A stretch of DNA of 64,000 bases, taken from positions 2,696,771 through 2,760,770 of the forward strand of contig NZ_MQWD01000001.1 of assembly GCF_002283365.1 (NCBI RefSeq), read 5' to 3'. Positions 24,391 through 31,630 of the stretch are shown piece after piece. The translations under genes and the position numbers were made by a program. The stretch comes from Rubrivirga marina. GTDB taxonomy: Bacteria > Bacteroidota > Rhodothermia > Rhodothermales > Rubricoccaceae. Within the stretch, counting starts at the first letter, position 1. The number at the start of each line of letters is the position of its first letter. The notes under the pieces were generated by a model. The model ran no database searches and was not told the DNA's origin. It worked only from the letters and a program-made list of their open reading frames with translations.

Positions 24391-24816
24391 TCACAGGGCT
24401 TCGGCGTAGCCGAGGTGCGTCTGGCAAATGGGGCACGGCGCCGTCTCCCCTCGTTCTAGGTCCATCTGGACGGGCACCAACGTTCTTTTGCCGAAGCACC
24501 CGGGGCAATAGTACGTGTCCGTCTCCTGATCGTAGTAGGCCCGCCGGCCTCTCCACCTCCAGTATGCCCCTGGGCGGTGTATCTCGGGCTCTTTTAGTTC
24601 ATAGCGGCCACTGCTGAACGCTTCCAGTTCCTGGACCTTCGCCTTCAGCGACTCTACTTCGTCTAAGAGCCCAACCAAAGCCAGTCTGGCGTCGAAGAGG
24701 TAGTCCTCGATCTCGTTGGCCGCCTCCCCGATCCCCGGACCGTCGCTGAGGCCCTTCAGCCCGTGGGCGACGGTGATCGCGGACTTGATATTGTCCAGGG
24801 CGGAACGGGCTTCCAT
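24391..24816 (-). CDS. Coiled-coil and zinc-ribbon hypothetical protein
   Basis: 141 residues. Residues 1-70 are helical with coiled-coil character (LVGLLDEVESLKAKVQELEAF). Residues about 100-135 hold two Cys pairs, CPGC and CPIC, spaced as in a treble-clef or zinc-ribbon site. This plan is common in accessory-region proteins but I cannot name a function. It is the gene nearest the left repeat, on the minus strand. Start ATG at 24816. Confidence 0.65.
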   Translation of the reverse strand: MEARSALDNIKSAITVAHGLKGLSDGPGIGEAANEIEDYLFDARLALVGLLDEVESLKAKVQELEAFSSGRYELKEPEIHRPGAYWRWRGRRAYYDQETDTYYCPGCFGKRTLVPVQMDLERGETAPCPICQTHLGYAEAL

Positions 24817-24878
24817 TGGGCACGAGGTTCGCGTGGCGAAGGGCGGACTACGATACCGACGACGTGAACGCCGACCGA

Positions 24879-25301
24879 CTACGTGAGGAGATGGACCTCG
24901 AACTGTCCACCGTGGACGACGACATCGCCGCCGCTCTTCGGGTGGACGACCCTGCCGAGTTCGTGTATGGCAGCGCTGTCCGGCTCCAGATCGCCCGGTC
25001 GCTCCGCAGGCTCGTCCAGATCGCGGAGGAACGTGGCGAGCGCGACGAGCGCGGCCAGGACGGTCGCGGCCGTCAGGACGACGTTGAGCCAGAACACCCG
25101 GCGCCCTAGCGTGGCGCTCGCAGCGGCGTTGGCCTCGGTGGCGTCCTTGAGTTCGCGGACGGCGACTTCTACCTCTTGGGCCGTCTTGTAGCGGATGAGC
25201 GCGTGGAGCCGTTCTGCGCCGATGGACCCCGGCTTATGGCTGACCACCTCCGTGATCAGTTGCTCGATGGGCTTGCCGAAGTCCTCGGACGGATGGGGCA
25301 T
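24879..25301 (-). CDS. Island membrane protein with one helix
   Basis: 140 residues, unknown function. A charged helical N-terminal region (about 1-70) is followed by a transmembrane helix near 73-95 (FWLNVVLTAATVLAALVALATF) and a short soluble tail. The opposite-strand frame through the same bases codes only low-complexity Arg/Asp and is rejected. It may be co-transcribed with its minus-strand neighbours (62 nt to the next gene). Confidence 0.55.
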   Translation of the reverse strand: MPHPSEDFGKPIEQLITEVVSHKPGSIGAERLHALIRYKTAQEVEVAVRELKDATEANAAASATLGRRVFWLNVVLTAATVLAALVALATFLRDLDEPAERPGDLEPDSAAIHELGRVVHPKSGGDVVVHGGQFEVHLLT

Positions 25302-25341
25302 GGAGTTGGTATCGAAGCGGGCGAACTAGCCCACTTCGGGA

Positions 25342-25521
25342 ATGACAATTCGACGAGAGCGCGGAGGTTGGTTCATCCGCGCGGACGACGTGATCGAGAC
25401 GGGCACGGTGGACTGGCTCATGTGGGCGCTCAAGGGCCGTTGGGACCCGAGCCCTACCCTAGTCTCAACCGCAGCCACTCCATCACCTCCTGCGGAGCCT
25501 GACCTGCCGGAGGCCCGCTGA
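25342..25521 (+). CDS. Tiny ORF overlapping the Cas2-like gene
   Basis: A 59-residue open frame, ATG to TGA. Its first 36 residues (GGWFIRADDVIETGTVDWLMW...) read like a real protein, with balanced charge and aromatic residues, while the rest becomes Pro/Ser/Ala-rich where it runs antisense through the next gene for 68 bp. It may be a remnant of a truncated gene or a small protein of the island. No family recognised. Confidence 0.3.
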   Translation: MTIRRERGGWFIRADDVIETGTVDWLMWALKGRWDPSPTLVSTAATPSPPAEPDLPEAR

Positions 25522-25729
25522 CCCCGAACACCATGACGGCGTCGTCCTCGTCTACGATCCCGGCGAGGAGCCCGTGGACTTGCTCTGGCGACAGCGGAGA
25601 GTCAGCGGCGTAGACCGACTCCGAAATCTTGACGGCGTGCATCTCGCGTAGCATCGCGTAGAGCCGTTCGTAGTCGCCCTCACGTTCCCTCTCGTGGTTG
25701 AGGTCGTATGTGATGAGGTGGACGGGCAT
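25454..25729 (-). CDS. Stand-alone Cas2/SinR-like ferredoxin-fold protein
   Basis: 91 residues. MPVHLITYDLNHEREREGDYERLYAMLR followed by KISESVYAAD and DEDDAVMVFGVSG fits the small ferredoxin-like fold shared by Cas2, VapD and the SinR-type proteins: a first beta strand ending in Tyr-Asp-Leu, a helix with xYxxLY, a Ser-rich second strand, and a D-x-x-D-x-V-x-V-F third strand. No Cas1, CRISPR array or other cas gene is here, so it is not a CRISPR adaptation protein. The SinR group is often in accessory or mobile regions. Whether it is a nuclease is unknown. Confidence 0.6.
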   Translation of the reverse strand: MPVHLITYDLNHEREREGDYERLYAMLREMHAVKISESVYAADSPLSPEQVHGLLAGIVDEDDAVMVFGVSGPPAGQAPQEVMEWLRLRLG

Positions 25730-25759
25730 GGGCTATGACATTCGGGTGACACAGGGCGC

Positions 25760-25776
25760 CACTAGCTTCGCTAGTG
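25760..25776 (+). repeat. Hairpin over the transposase start
   Basis: CACTAGC (25760-25766), loop TTC, GCTAGTG (25770-25776). The right arm includes the GTG start at 25774. It lies just inside a candidate IS left end GGGTGACACAG at 25744. It may limit translation of the transposase. Confidence 0.55.
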
Positions 25777-26799
25777 CCCCTCGAAAGTAGCCCGTCACTC
25801 GTCCCCGTGGAACGCTTCACCGTCGTTGACCTATTCCGGCGCTTCCCCGACGACCACGCCTGCGTCGCCCACCTCGCCCGCGAGCGGTGGGGCTGCGACC
25901 CGGTGGAAGGCGGGATGGACTGCGAGCGGTGCGGCGGCCACCGGGCCTTCCGCTACATCGAGACGCGGAAGTGCTACGCCTGCACGGACTGCAAGGCCCA
26001 GGTCCGCCCCACGGCCGGGACCATCTTCCACGGGTCCCGGACGCCGCTGACGATCTGGTTCTACGTGTTCTTCCAGATGGCGAAGACGCGCACGGGGATC
26101 GCGGCGAAGCAGATCGAACGCGAGACGGGCGTGACGTACAAGACGGCGTGGCGGATGTGCCACCTCGTCCGCGCGGCACTCGCGGAGGGGGCCGAGGAGG
26201 CGTCGATGTTCGCGGGCGTCGTGGAGGTGGACGAGGTCTACATGGGCTCGCGGAAGCCGCGCCGGAAGGGGCAGCGGAAGCCCGGTCGCGGCACCATCCA
26301 CGGGTCCGTCCCCAAGACGCCCGTGATCGGCGTCCTCGAACGGGACGAGGACGGGATGCCGGTCCGGGTCCGCGCGAAGGTGACGGCCGACACGAAGCGG
26401 GCGACGGTCCTCCCGTTCATCGACGCCAACGTGGAGGGCGGGTCCCGCGTCTACTCCGACGAGTACAGCGTGTACACGCCGCTAGAGGGCATGGGCTTCC
26501 GTCACGACTTCGTGCGGCACCGGGCGAAGCAGTACGCCGTCGAGGTCGTGGACGGGGACACGGGCGAGGTCCGCAACGTCCACACGAACGGCATCGAGGG
26601 GTTCTGGAGCCAGGTCAAGGGCGGCGTCCTCAACGTCCACCGGGGCGTCTCCGCGAAGTACCTCCAACGGTATGTAGACGAGTTCGCCTACCGGTACTCG
26701 CGGCGGGCCGACGACCGGCCTCTCTGCCTTACGATGCTGAGTCGGGCCGCTTCTTCCGGGCGGCACGCCGCACGGCTCGCTCCCACGTCTCCCGGCTGA
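25774..26799 (+). CDS. IS1595-family (ISXO2-like) transposase
   Basis: 341 residues, full length. N-terminal treble-clef zinc ribbon with Cys pairs CERC and CYACTDC near 50-75, a helical RxxxWxxxFF region, then the DDE-type catalytic core: VDEVYMG near 152, YSDEYSVY near 230 and the final NGIEGFWSQVKGG near 270, the DDN-type signature of the family. Two starts are possible, GTG at 25774 and GTG at 25807; the second begins with the conserved VERFTVVDLFRRFPDD. The last 71 bp overlap the opposite-strand gene at 26729. The exact IS ends were not found, so the element boundaries are open. Confidence 0.9.
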   Translation: MPLESSPSLVPVERFTVVDLFRRFPDDHACVAHLARERWGCDPVEGGMDCERCGGHRAFRYIETRKCYACTDCKAQVRPTAGTIFHGSRTPLTIWFYVFFQMAKTRTGIAAKQIERETGVTYKTAWRMCHLVRAALAEGAEEASMFAGVVEVDEVYMGSRKPRRKGQRKPGRGTIHGSVPKTPVIGVLERDEDGMPVRVRAKVTADTKRATVLPFIDANVEGGSRVYSDEYSVYTPLEGMGFRHDFVRHRAKQYAVEVVDGDTGEVRNVHTNGIEGFWSQVKGGVLNVHRGVSAKYLQRYVDEFAYRYSRRADDRPLCLTMLSRAASSGRHAARLAPTSPG

Positions 26800-26995
26800 C
26801 GCCCTCGGTCGCGTCCGGGTGGCCCGCCGCGACCTTCGCCCGGACCGTCTTGCGGAGCGCGGGCGGGAGGCCCTTGAGGTAGTCCTCCTCTTTCACCCGA
26901 GCCGGCCCCGGCTCCGCGCGGGCGTCACGCGAGGTCGCGTCCCGCCGTGCGTCCTTCGGCGGGTTCGGGTCTTTCGGGGGCGTCTTGCGGGCCAT
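26729..26995 (-). CDS. Small basic hypothetical protein
   Basis: 88 residues, very Arg/Lys/Pro/Asp-rich at the N-terminus (MARKTPPKDPNPPKDARRDA) and helical at the C-terminus (VSRETWERAVRRAARKK). It overlaps the transposase 3' end by 71 bp on the opposite strand. The biased composition lowers confidence that it is real, but its start and helical tail look protein-like; such small basic proteins can bind DNA. Unknown function. Confidence 0.45.
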   Translation of the reverse strand: MARKTPPKDPNPPKDARRDATSRDARAEPGPARVKEEDYLKGLPPALRKTVRAKVAAGHPDATEGVSRETWERAVRRAARKKRPDSAS

Positions 26996-27060
26996 AGGCG
27001 GGAAGGTAGGGCCTCAACGGGGCTCGTGATACTTTGGTTGCCCACTTCCCCCGCGCATGA

Positions 27061-27534
27061 ATGAGCGTCGTCCAACAAGCCCACTTCCAGAGCACCGGCG
27101 GAGGGTCGCGGGCCGTCCGCGAGGACGAAGAAGTGGTACGGGTCGATACCGCGTTCTTGAAGGATCACGCATCAGGGCTCGGCAACTGGGCGTACCGGAA
27201 ATACAAGGAACGCGGTCGCGGCTACCTCTCCGTGGACGCGAAGGAGGTCCTGCGGTGGGGGGCTGCCCGGTCGGTTGACCCCACGGCCCCACTCCGCCTC
27301 AAGTACCTCCTGCCGCGTGGGGAGCCGGCCTACAACGTGTTCCAGACCCGGGACGACTTCCGCTCGGTCATCGAGGCGATGGTCCTGGCCTACGACCCCG
27401 AGGCCGAGTTCTTGGCCGTCTGCTTCACCAGTGGCGATAGCGCCCTGAAGGGGTTCTATCGCCTGTATCGCTTTCGCCCGGACGGCTTCAGTCCCGGAGC
27501 CGGAGGCGACTTGCTGCCCGCGTCGTTCAACTGA
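27061..27534 (+). CDS. Island hypothetical protein
   Basis: 157 residues, no recognised domain. It is a compact soluble alpha/beta sequence with aromatic positions (GLGNWAYRKYKERGRGYLSV, PAYNVFQTRDDFRSVIEAMV, EAEFLAVCFTSGD). There is no signal peptide. It begins 60 nt before the 71-residue gene's upstream region and both are on the plus strand, but they are separated by 66 nt. Confidence 0.6.
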   Translation: MSVVQQAHFQSTGGGSRAVREDEEVVRVDTAFLKDHASGLGNWAYRKYKERGRGYLSVDAKEVLRWGAARSVDPTAPLRLKYLLPRGEPAYNVFQTRDDFRSVIEAMVLAYDPEAEFLAVCFTSGDSALKGFYRLYRFRPDGFSPGAGGDLLPASFN

Positions 27535-27600
27535 CCGCACTTTCATCTCGCTCAGGTGTAGTTACTCGCTCTCCTCGATTGCCAACCCCGTGCCCGACTC

Positions 27601-27816
27601 ATGAGTGACGCCCCGGTCCGCCACCCGCTGTCCCTACCTCTCTACGCGCTCGCGGGCGCGCTCGTGCTGTCCTCGCTCGCGCTGTCGTGCGGGAGCCGCT
27701 ACGAGGCCGTGTCTGTGGACGGCCCCGCATACCTCGTGGACTCGTGGACCGGCAAGGCGAGGTTCCTCGTAGGCGTGACGGGGCAAGACGTGGAGCCCTC
27801 CCCGTCCGCCCCGTAA
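27601..27816 (+). CDS. Small lipoprotein-like protein at the island's right end
   Basis: 71 residues. A hydrophobic stretch ends in LALSCG, a lipobox at about residues 25-30, followed by about 40 soluble residues (SVDGPAYLVDSWTGKARFLVG). The phrase YLVDSWTGK is reminiscent of small exported proteins with a V-D-T/S-x-T-G-K motif. It ends 1 nt before the right inverted repeat. Confidence 0.5.
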   Translation: MSDAPVRHPLSLPLYALAGALVLSSLALSCGSRYEAVSVDGPAYLVDSWTGKARFLVGVTGQDVEPSPSAP

Positions 27817-27817
27817 C

Positions 27818-27858
27818 AGAACCCCGGGTGCGCCGAGGGGATAGGCGCGTCGCCCGAT
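27818..27858 (-). repeat. Right 41-bp inverted repeat of the accessory island
   Basis: Reverse-complement partner of 24324-24364, 37 of 41 identical with a 29-bp perfect core. It begins 2 nt after the stop of the lipoprotein-like gene and lies 26 nt from the ccmB stop. Confidence 0.8.
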
Positions 27859-27884
27859 CAGAAATCGCTCGGTCACCCGACCTC

Positions 27885-28559
27885 TCAGTCTCTCCAGACG
27901 TAGTCGAAGAGGAGGAACGACGCCGAGACGAGAAGGCCGGCGTAGGAGGCCATCAGCACGAGGTCGTCGCGGGCGGCGGCCCAGGCGCCGTCGGCCTGGC
28001 CGGAGGCCAGCTCGGTGAGCGCGACGGCCGGGATCAGGATCGGGACGAGGACGGGGAACGCGAGGACTGGCAGGAGCGGGCCGGCGGCGCGGGCCCGTGC
28101 CACGAGCGCCGACAGGAGCGTCGTCGCCGCCGCGATGCCGACGGCGCCGAGGCCGAGGCCGGCCGCCCACACGCCGGGCGCCGCGAGCGGGACGGGCACG
28201 AGGATCCGGAAACCGAGCGCCGCGAGCGCCACGACGCCGGTCATCAGCGCCGCGTTGAACGCCAGCTTTCCGGCGAACACCTGGCTCGGGCGGAGGTGGA
28301 GCTGGAGGAGGAGGGACGTCCCGCGCTCTTCCTCAGCCACAAACGCGCGGCCGAGCCCGACCGCCGCGGCGAACACGACGACGATCCACAGGAGGGCGGC
28401 CGCGATCGGCACGGTCGGGGCGCCGCGGCCGAGGGCGACGCGGACGAGCACGAGCGAGGCGGCCACGAACAGACCGAGGCCGCTGAGGGCCACGCGCGTG
28501 CGGAGTTCGAGGCGGGCGTCGTTGGCGACGACGGCCCAGGCGCCGGAGAGCCAGGCCAC
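27885..28559 (-). CDS. ccmB: Haem exporter subunit B, cytochrome c maturation
   Basis: 224 residues with six hydrophobic segments. CcmB is the membrane subunit of the CcmA-CcmB ABC complex that drives release of haem from CcmE in system I cytochrome c maturation. Signatures: VFAAAVGLGRAFVAEEERGTSLLLQLHLRPSQVFAGKL (the loop after helix 2 with the EExxG motif), and the C-terminal FDYVWRD. The start is GTG at 28559. The promoter-like TATCCTGA sits 31 nt upstream. ccmA and ccmC are not adjacent, so the ccm genes are scattered. It fits with the haem c proteins at 18.6-21.6 kb. Confidence 0.87.
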   Translation of the reverse strand: MAWLSGAWAVVANDARLELRTRVALSGLGLFVAASLVLVRVALGRGAPTVPIAAALLWIVVVFAAAVGLGRAFVAEEERGTSLLLQLHLRPSQVFAGKLAFNAALMTGVVALAALGFRILVPVPLAAPGVWAAGLGLGAVGIAAATTLLSALVARARAAGPLLPVLAFPVLVPILIPAVALTELASGQADGAWAAARDDLVLMASYAGLLVSASFLLFDYVWRD

Positions 28560-28583
28560 GGGGCGGGAACGGGGGAGGGCCGG

Positions 28584-28591
28584 TCAGGATA
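28584..28591 (-). promoter_or_regulatory. -7-like promoter motif of ccmB
   Basis: TATCCTGA on the minus strand, 25-32 nt before the GTG at 28559. Confidence 0.4.
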
Positions 28592-28668
28592 GCACGACCC
28601 GGCCGCCGAGCCGGGCCGAGCGACGCGCCACGCCCCGTCCTCCGCACCTCTTCTCTTCCCCTCCGCCG

Positions 28669-29580
28669 ATGCCCGTCCCGTTCCGCGACCGCCTCGTCGC
28701 CACCGTCCTCGGCGCCGCCATCGGCGACGCCCTCGGCATGCCCATCGAGGGCCTCAGCCACACCAACGTCCGCACGTACTACAAGGGCATCAAGGAGATG
28801 CGGGCCGACGAGAAGCGCGAGGACCTCGGTGTCGGGCAGTGGACGGCCGACACGCAGCGGGCCCGCGCCCTCTGCCGCGCGCTCGCCGAGGCGGCCCCGG
28901 ACAGCCCCGAGGAAGTCCGCCAAGCGTTCGAGGCCGAGCTGCCCGACGACGCCGCGCTCCGTCGGCCTCAGATCCACTCGCCGAGCAGCGCGCTCGCGGC
29001 GGCCTCGGCCCCGCTCGGTGTGCAGGCCCGGCTCCGTGGCCTGAAGAACCTCGCCAGCGCCCGTTGGGCCGCGCTCCTGTTCGGGACGGTCGACGGGCAC
29101 GCCGTCGCGCACGTCGCCGCGGCGTCTCAGATCGGCGCGATCCGGACGTGCCTCGGCAAGGACCCCGACGGGCTCTCAGGCCCCGACGTCCTCGCCGCCG
29201 CGCACGAGGCGGCCCTCGACGCCGAGCAGATCCTGTCGGCCGACGACCGCGTCTCGTCCCGCCTCGGCACCCTCCGGGACCACCTCGAGGACTATCCCCT
29301 CGACCTCCAGGACCTCTGTGCCGGCACCGGCCCCGCGGCCGACGAGGCGTTCCCGTTCGCCGTCGCGATGGTCGCCCGCTCGCCCGCGCTCGTCGAGTCG
29401 ACGCTGCTCGCGGCCGTCAACGTGGGCGGCGACGCGGCGGCCGTCGGGTCGTGCGTCGGCGCGCTCCTCGGCGCGCTCCACGGGCTCGCCCCGTTCCCGG
29501 ATGCGTGGCTCGACGCACTCGAGGACGCCGACGCGATCCGCGCCGAGGCCGAGGCCCTCGCGGACGCGCTCGGCGGCTAG
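28669..29580 (+). CDS. ADP-ribosylglycohydrolase-family protein, degenerate metal site
   Basis: 303 residues. The fold is shown by GAAIGDALGMPIEGLS at the N-terminus, GVGQWTADTQRARALCRALAEA, and VNVGGDAAAVGSCVGALLGALHG near 260-282, the positions of the DraG/ARH signatures. Active members remove ADP-ribose from arginine using two metal ions held by T-x-D-D-T and GGD-x-D-T. Here the first motif reads TADT and the second GGDAAA, so both a metal Asp and the last Asp-Thr pair are lost. It is probably catalytically dead or changed. Start ATG at 28669 after a pyrimidine-rich leader. It overlaps the convergent EAL-like gene by 4 bp. Confidence 0.82.
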   Translation: MPVPFRDRLVATVLGAAIGDALGMPIEGLSHTNVRTYYKGIKEMRADEKREDLGVGQWTADTQRARALCRALAEAAPDSPEEVRQAFEAELPDDAALRRPQIHSPSSALAAASAPLGVQARLRGLKNLASARWAALLFGTVDGHAVAHVAAASQIGAIRTCLGKDPDGLSGPDVLAAAHEAALDAEQILSADDRVSSRLGTLRDHLEDYPLDLQDLCAGTGPAADEAFPFAVAMVARSPALVESTLLAAVNVGGDAAAVGSCVGALLGALHGLAPFPDAWLDALEDADAIRAEAEALADALGG

Positions 29581-30263
29581 CCTCGGACCAACGGCCCGCC
29601 GACGAGGAGGGCCCGCGCGTCGCCGGCCGTGAGGGCGTCCCCGTCGAGGTCGAGCACGAGGCGGACCGAGTCGGGGAGCGTGCCGGCTGGCGGGTACGAG
29701 CCGTGGACGATGACCTCGGCGTCCGCCCCGGTCTCACGCGGCGCGATGACGGTGACCGGCCCCGCGTGTTCGGACAGCTCGGACGGCGGCTCCATTGTCG
29801 TGGCGAGGCGGAGGCCCGTGCGGCGGAGGTCCGAGAACAGGCGGAGGGAGCTGCCGGCCTCGGGCACGTCGAGCGCGAGGCGGTCAGGGGGGAGGCCCGA
29901 GAGGTCGGCGGCGGCGCGGGCATCGTCGGCCAGGCCCTCGCTGGTGGCCGTCGGGGTCGAGAGGGCGACGAGGAGGACGGCGAGCGCGTCGACGGCCTCG
30001 CCGCCCCAGCCGGCGACCTCCGTGCACGCACGGTCGAGGACCCAGCGGTCGAGGTCCTCGGCGAGCCCGATCTCTTCCGCCAGCGGCAGGAAGCGGTCCG
30101 GGCCGAGACGCCCGAGCGACGGGTGCTCCCACGTGGCCTCGACGCGGAAGCCGACGACGGCCTCGGTCTGGGTGTCGACGACGGGGCGGAAGCGCGGCTC
30201 GAGTTGGTCGCGCCCGGCGGCGTAGCGGAGGTCGATCTCGAAACGGGCGGCGTCGGAGTCCAT
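29577..30263 (-). CDS. Degenerate EAL-domain protein
   Basis: 228 residues, short for an EAL domain. Residues about 25-85 read FRPVVDTQTEAVVGFRVEATWEHPSLGRLGPDRFLPLAEEIGL, matching the start of the cyclic-di-GMP phosphodiesterase fold, and the C-terminus ends LVGGPLVRG like the QGYLF-RP end. The EAL signature reads EAT, the catalytic Asn of NLS is Ala (LVALS), and no DDFG motif is seen. It is therefore probably not an active phosphodiesterase; a c-di-GMP-binding or protein-interaction role is possible. It converges with the ADP-ribosylglycohydrolase-like gene. Confidence 0.72.
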   Translation of the reverse strand: MDSDAARFEIDLRYAAGRDQLEPRFRPVVDTQTEAVVGFRVEATWEHPSLGRLGPDRFLPLAEEIGLAEDLDRWVLDRACTEVAGWGGEAVDALAVLLVALSTPTATSEGLADDARAAADLSGLPPDRLALDVPEAGSSLRLFSDLRRTGLRLATTMEPPSELSEHAGPVTVIAPRETGADAEVIVHGSYPPAGTLPDSVRLVLDLDGDALTAGDARALLVGGPLVRG

Positions 30264-30395
30264 CGGGTGCGGTGGGGGCTCCCACTGGCATCGGCCGGTG
30301 GGCGGTCCGACTTGAGGGGACCGGTGCTGCCCGGATGGGCCGCGGGGACCTGATGTACCTCGTCCCTTCCGAAATTCGGTGCGGAACGTGTCGAG

Positions 30396-31550
30396 CTACC
30401 GCCGTTCCGCGTCGCGGTGGGCCTCCGGGTGGCCGCCAGGCGGCACGCCCCCGGTGAAGCCGTCGGCCTCCTCCCAGCCCGCCTCGGGGAGCCGCCCGAG
30501 GTCGCCAAAGTCGCCGATCATCCCGACCTCGGTGCTGAGGCGGTAGCCCTGCTCGCGCTCGACGGTCTCCTGGATGTAGCCGATGAGGTGCCGGACGTCT
30601 CGTGCCGTGGCCGACTGGCCCCCAGCGACGCCCGCGTTGATGAGGATGTTGGCGTGGCGCTGCGTCACCATCGCCCCGCCGATCCGCGTGCCCTTCAGGC
30701 CACACCAGTCTGCGAGGCGCCCGGCGCCGACGCCATCGATCTTCTTGAAGATGGAGCCGGCCGAGGGCTCCGTGTCCAGCGGCGGGTGCCGCGCGCCGCG
30801 CCATTCGAGGTTGGCCTCGACGATCTCGCGGAGCCGCGCCGGGTCCTTCGGCTCGAGCTGGAACGTGGCCGAGAGCACGAGGTCGTCGGTGACGTGGAGC
30901 GTCGAGTAGTCGTAGCCGAAGTCGAACCACTCGCGGTCGACGGTCCGCCGCTGGCCGTCGGCGCCGAGGAGCTCGGCCGAGGCGACGACTTCCTCGATGA
31001 ACATCGTCCGCTCGCGCTCCGGCGGCGGCGAGAGGAAATGGAGGTTCTGCCACAGCGCGCCGCCGACGGTCGACGGGATGCCGGCGTAGTGCTCCAGCCC
31101 GGAGAGCCCGGCGTCGAGCGTCGCCTCGATCAGATCCGGCCAGACGACCGCGCCGCTCTCCGCCCACACGCGGCCGCTCGCGCGGTCGGTTTGCACGTGC
31201 GCCGCCCGGTTGCGGACCACGACGCCCCGAAAGCCGAGATCGCCCACGAGGATGTTGGCGCCGAGCCCGAGCACGAAGAACGGCACGCCGACCTCGCGGG
31301 CCGCCGTCACCGCTGCCGCCAACTCGTCGGCGGAGTGGGCCTCGAAGAACACGTCGGCCGGGCCGCCGATCTGGAACGTCGTGAACGGCCCGAGCGGGAC
31401 GTCCGAACGAACGCGGGAGGGGTCGAGGTCGGTGAGGCGGCGGGCGAGGACGTCGCGGAAGGCGTCCTCGCGGCGGTCGCGTTCGGCGGGGGCGAGCGCC
31501 CCGTCGGGGGCCGGGGTGACGAAGGCCACAGTCAAAAGGGGAGGGGGCAT
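30396..31550 (-). CDS. murB: UDP-N-acetylenolpyruvoylglucosamine reductase
   Basis: 384 residues. MurB reduces UDP-GlcNAc-enolpyruvate to UDP-MurNAc with NADPH and FAD in peptidoglycan synthesis. The FAD-binding part is FTTFQIGGPADVFFEAHSADEL and VLGLGANILVGD; the catalytic Ser lies in EPSAGSIFKK, and GLKGTRIGGAMVTQRHANILINAG is the substrate-binding C-terminal half. Longer than many MurB (300-350) because of an N-terminal extension of about 45 residues whose start is uncertain. It is divergent from the MGMT gene. Confidence 0.92.
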   Translation of the reverse strand: MPPPLLTVAFVTPAPDGALAPAERDRREDAFRDVLARRLTDLDPSRVRSDVPLGPFTTFQIGGPADVFFEAHSADELAAAVTAAREVGVPFFVLGLGANILVGDLGFRGVVVRNRAAHVQTDRASGRVWAESGAVVWPDLIEATLDAGLSGLEHYAGIPSTVGGALWQNLHFLSPPPERERTMFIEEVVASAELLGADGQRRTVDREWFDFGYDYSTLHVTDDLVLSATFQLEPKDPARLREIVEANLEWRGARHPPLDTEPSAGSIFKKIDGVGAGRLADWCGLKGTRIGGAMVTQRHANILINAGVAGGQSATARDVRHLIGYIQETVEREQGYRLSTEVGMIGDFGDLGRLPEAGWEEADGFTGGVPPGGHPEAHRDAERR

Positions 31551-31603
31551 GAGTCTACCGCGCCGTGCCGCCGCGTGGTCCGCCCGAGAGCCCGCGCCGG
31601 GCG

Positions 31604-31611
31604 TAGTCTCC
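31604..31611 (+). promoter_or_regulatory. -7-like promoter motif of the MGMT gene
   Basis: TAGTCTCC, 27 nt before the ATG at 31631, in the divergent murB-MGMT gap. Confidence 0.42.
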
Positions 31612-31630
31612 GACGGTTCACGCCGCTCCC

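Larger units (their letters stand above)
24324..27858. mobile_element. Inverted-repeat-bounded accessory island with IS1595-type transposase
   Basis: A block of about 3.5 kb bounded by 41-bp inverted repeats carries an ISXO2/IS1595-type transposase and seven small genes of unknown or weak assignment on both strands, inserted between housekeeping genes for a nucleoside kinase and CcmB. Codon use and base composition look slightly less GC-extreme than in the flanks, judged by eye. IS1595-family elements with passenger genes are known, so the whole block could be one element, or an IS in a region flanked by repeats. I could not identify a target duplication or the exact IS ends. Confidence 0.5.

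Noticed and set aside
24816..25109. Plus-strand frame overlapping the island membrane protein
   Set aside because: It turns into an Arg/Asp run where the minus-strand frame codes a transmembrane helix; the minus strand is the better gene.
25744..27060. Exact IS1595 terminal repeats
   Set aside because: The left candidate GGGTGACACAG has no convincing inverted partner downstream of the transposase, so no IS boundaries are reported.
27535..27600. Possible tRNA remnant at the island's right side
   Set aside because: No cloverleaf arms or anticodon stem can be drawn; no tRNA gene was seen anywhere in the window.
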